DNA from: Clostridiaceae bacterium
GTDB taxonomy: Bacteria; Bacillota; Clostridia; DSM-8532
Direction of reading: 5' to 3'
Assembly: GCA_012719545.1 (NCBI GenBank)
Contig: JAAYAD010000069.1
Span: 1 to 64,000 of the forward strand
Length of the DNA: 64,000 nucleotides
Shown: positions 62,364 to 64,000 of the stretch, one piece after another
How positions within the stretch are numbered: the first letter of the stretch is position 1
Layout of the letters: the number at the start of each line of letters is the position of its first letter
Notes under the pieces: model-generated
The model's input: only the letters and a program-made list of their open reading frames with translations
What the model was told of the DNA's origin: nothing
The model's database searches: none
Translations under genes and position numbers: made by a program

Positions 62364-63272
62364 ATGCGAATCGACTTTCTGGTAACTGAGGAGTATGACA
62401 AAAGAAAAGTCTACAATATTCTTAAAGGACCATTGGCACTTTCGGAAAACCTTATAAGGCGGCTTAAAACCACTCAAGGAATATTACTTAACGGAAATCC
62501 CGCAAGAACCATTGACCCTGTAAGTCTGGGAGACACAGTGAGCATCAACCTTGAATTTAATGAAGAAGTACATTTTGATGCCGAGGATATTCCTCTCTCC
62601 ATCATATATGAAGACGACAGCTTTCTGGCCGTTGACAAAGGCCCCTATATGCCCGTGCACCCTTCTTTCGGACATAATACAGGAACACTTGCCCAGGCCG
62701 TTTTATGGCATTTTAACAAGCAGGGGCTCAATATTAAGGTACGGCCCATAAACAGGCTTGACAGGGATACCTCAGGCATAACCCTCTTTGCCAAAAATCC
62801 ATATGTCCAGGATCAGCTGACCCGTCAGATGAAGGAAGACAAGGTATTCAAGGCATATCTTGGTATCGTCCACGGTACTTTTGAGCCTTTAAAGGGAACC
62901 ATCCGCCTGCCCATTGCCCGGAAAGAAGGAAGCATTCTTGAAAGAACCATAGACCCGTCAGGTCTTGACAGTATTACAGACTATGAGACCCTTGATGTTT
63001 ATGGTGACTTAAGCCTGGTCAAGTTTATCCTGAAAACAGGAAGGACCCATCAAATCAGGGTCCATTCAAAGGCTATGGGTCATCCTCTCATAGGTGACTG
63101 GATCTATTCAGATATTCCAACAAGTCTTATAGACAGACAGGCTCTCCATTGTCACCAGCTTTTCTTTGATCATCCCGTTTCAGGGAAAAGGATTGAATTA
63201 ACCTCGCCCCTGCCTGATGACATGAAAAAGGTCCTGGAACATGCCGAGAATACCAAATTTAAAACTAAATAA
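62364..63272 (+). CDS. RluA-family 23S rRNA pseudouridine synthase
   Basis: A 302-aa enzyme that isomerises uridines in rRNA. An N-terminal S4-like domain (about 1-70: LIRRLKTTQGILLNG) precedes the catalytic domain, with the Asp motif in INRLDRDTSGITLFAK (about 133-148) and LKTGRTHQIRVH (about 221-232). The ATG 62364 has AGGAGG 6 bases upstream. It converges with the PII-like gene with only one base between stop codons. Confidence 0.93.
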   Translation: MRIDFLVTEEYDKRKVYNILKGPLALSENLIRRLKTTQGILLNGNPARTIDPVSLGDTVSINLEFNEEVHFDAEDIPLSIIYEDDSFLAVDKGPYMPVHPSFGHNTGTLAQAVLWHFNKQGLNIKVRPINRLDRDTSGITLFAKNPYVQDQLTRQMKEDKVFKAYLGIVHGTFEPLKGTIRLPIARKEGSILERTIDPSGLDSITDYETLDVYGDLSLVKFILKTGRTHQIRVHSKAMGHPLIGDWIYSDIPTSLIDRQALHCHQLFFDHPVSGKRIELTSPLPDDMKKVLEHAENTKFKTK

Positions 63273-63273
63273 T

Positions 63274-63951
63274 TTATTTCGTTGTTAATCCGTAGGTCTT
63301 GTTTACATCCACGATAAACAATATACCCTGACCGGGCTCATCCAGCTTCATGGTTTCCCTTATGGACGCAGCTATTTTCTCAGTAAGACTGGTATCAGAA
63401 AGGATCAGAACTATTTCCTTTTCTGGCTCAATCTCCATTGAAAACAGCTTCTGATGCTCGTGAACTCCCGAGCCCCTTGCATTTATAATAGTCCCACCTT
63501 TGGCTCCGGCCGCTTTTGCAGCATCCATAACCGTCTCTGCATTGCCTTTGTCAACAACTGTAAATATAGCATTATACATTGTTTCTTCTCCACCTTCACG
63601 TTGACTTTCTTTATCCTTCATGCAATTGCAATGTCTTGACCCAATCAATCCGGAAATAGGTACTGTAAATGCTATGCCATGATTTGGCTTTTCAAAATTA
63701 AACTTTTCATCCAAAGCTTCAAGGGCTTTATGTGCAGAATCTTTTTCAGCAATAAGCAAAACAATCTCTTTTCTTATGTCGGTTATATCAAGAAACTCCA
63801 GAAAATTATTCTTAACAGTTCCCTTGCCTATAAAGCAGGTGCCACCCGATATACCGTTATTTCTTGCTACTTTAATCACTTTGCTCCCCAAACCGAAATT
63901 AACAATAACACAAACCAGCTCCAGACGACTTTGATCAGAACTGTTCAGCAT
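63274..63951 (-). CDS. tandem PII-like protein
   Basis: A 225-aa protein made of two PII/GlnK-like halves (about 10-105 and 123-220). Each half shows beta-alpha-beta segments ending in GIAFTVPI and GILFIVDV, and both share a GGT motif (SGGTCFIGKG, KGGTIINARG). The T-loop is short or atypical. AAGGAGG precedes the ATG. No ammonium transporter or glnA is adjacent in the window, so the ligand and target are unknown. Confidence 0.8.
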   Translation of the reverse strand: MLNSSDQSRLELVCVIVNFGLGSKVIKVARNNGISGGTCFIGKGTVKNNFLEFLDITDIRKEIVLLIAEKDSAHKALEALDEKFNFEKPNHGIAFTVPISGLIGSRHCNCMKDKESQREGGEETMYNAIFTVVDKGNAETVMDAAKAAGAKGGTIINARGSGVHEHQKLFSMEIEPEKEIVLILSDTSLTEKIAASIRETMKLDEPGQGILFIVDVNKTYGLTTK

Positions 63952-64000
63952 GGAGCTTATACCTCCTTTTGGGATTTAATCTTAAAAACAAATCCTAATA

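Overview
The window looks like a chromosome segment of a low-GC, Gram-positive, endospore-forming anaerobe of the class Clostridia, possibly near Ruminiclostridium/Acetivibrio (inferred from gene content only). Supporting signs are an intact sporulation sigma factor K, a spore photoproduct lyase, a YtvI-type sporulation membrane protein, an IspH-ribosomal S1 fusion, strong AGGAGG ribosome binding sites, frequent GTG/TTG starts, and plant-polysaccharide sugar uptake genes. I see no phage, transposon, rRNA or CRISPR array.

Layout. 1-17 kb is mostly housekeeping on the minus strand: tRNA-Ala, then cheR-orf56-ruvA-ruvB-proC-nudF-tyrA; the block baiN-like oxidoreductase, hypothetical, hutP, cmk, plsC, ispH/rpsA; then rpiR, sigK and ytvI. 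17-19 kb holds nifS-iscU. 19-27.6 kb is an L-arabinose regulon (araA; a ChvE/GguAB-type ABC importer; araR, a small membrane protein, araD), tied together by repeated TTGTATGTAC-type palindromes. 27.8-30.1 kb has splB and an integral membrane protein of unknown function. 30.5-36.8 kb is an oligosaccharide utilisation operon (binding protein, two permeases, a GH130 enzyme, a DUF1861-like beta-propeller protein) next to a LacI regulator, with TCAAGT/ACTTGA operators. 37-41 kb has mscL, an LCP ligase, the membrane subunits of a Na+-pumping decarboxylase, and bioY under a textbook BirA operator. 41-43 kb has two divergent paralogues built of carboxypeptidase-regulatory-like repeats.

43.1-49 kb is the most coherent accessory system: eetA, eetB, ndh2 with a membrane C-terminal extension, dmkB, a PplA-like lipoprotein and an ApbE-type FMN transferase. 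This is a flavin-based extracellular electron transfer locus in which NADH oxidation would feed a dedicated quinone pool and surface flavoproteins. 49-54.5 kb holds an MBL-fold protein, proA, prfC, and a divergent SOS pair (yneA-like LysM protein and lexA) with three LexA boxes and two near-consensus promoters.

54.6-64 kb holds a lipoprotein, a two-component system, a GNAT acetyltransferase, an ECF sigma factor overlapping a membrane-anchored serpin whose N-terminus looks like an anti-sigma module, tRNA-Pro, hsp20, a one-helix membrane protein, a DUF503 protein, an RluA-type pseudouridine synthase and a tandem PII-like protein. The sigma factor-serpin pair is the best candidate for an undescribed signalling system.
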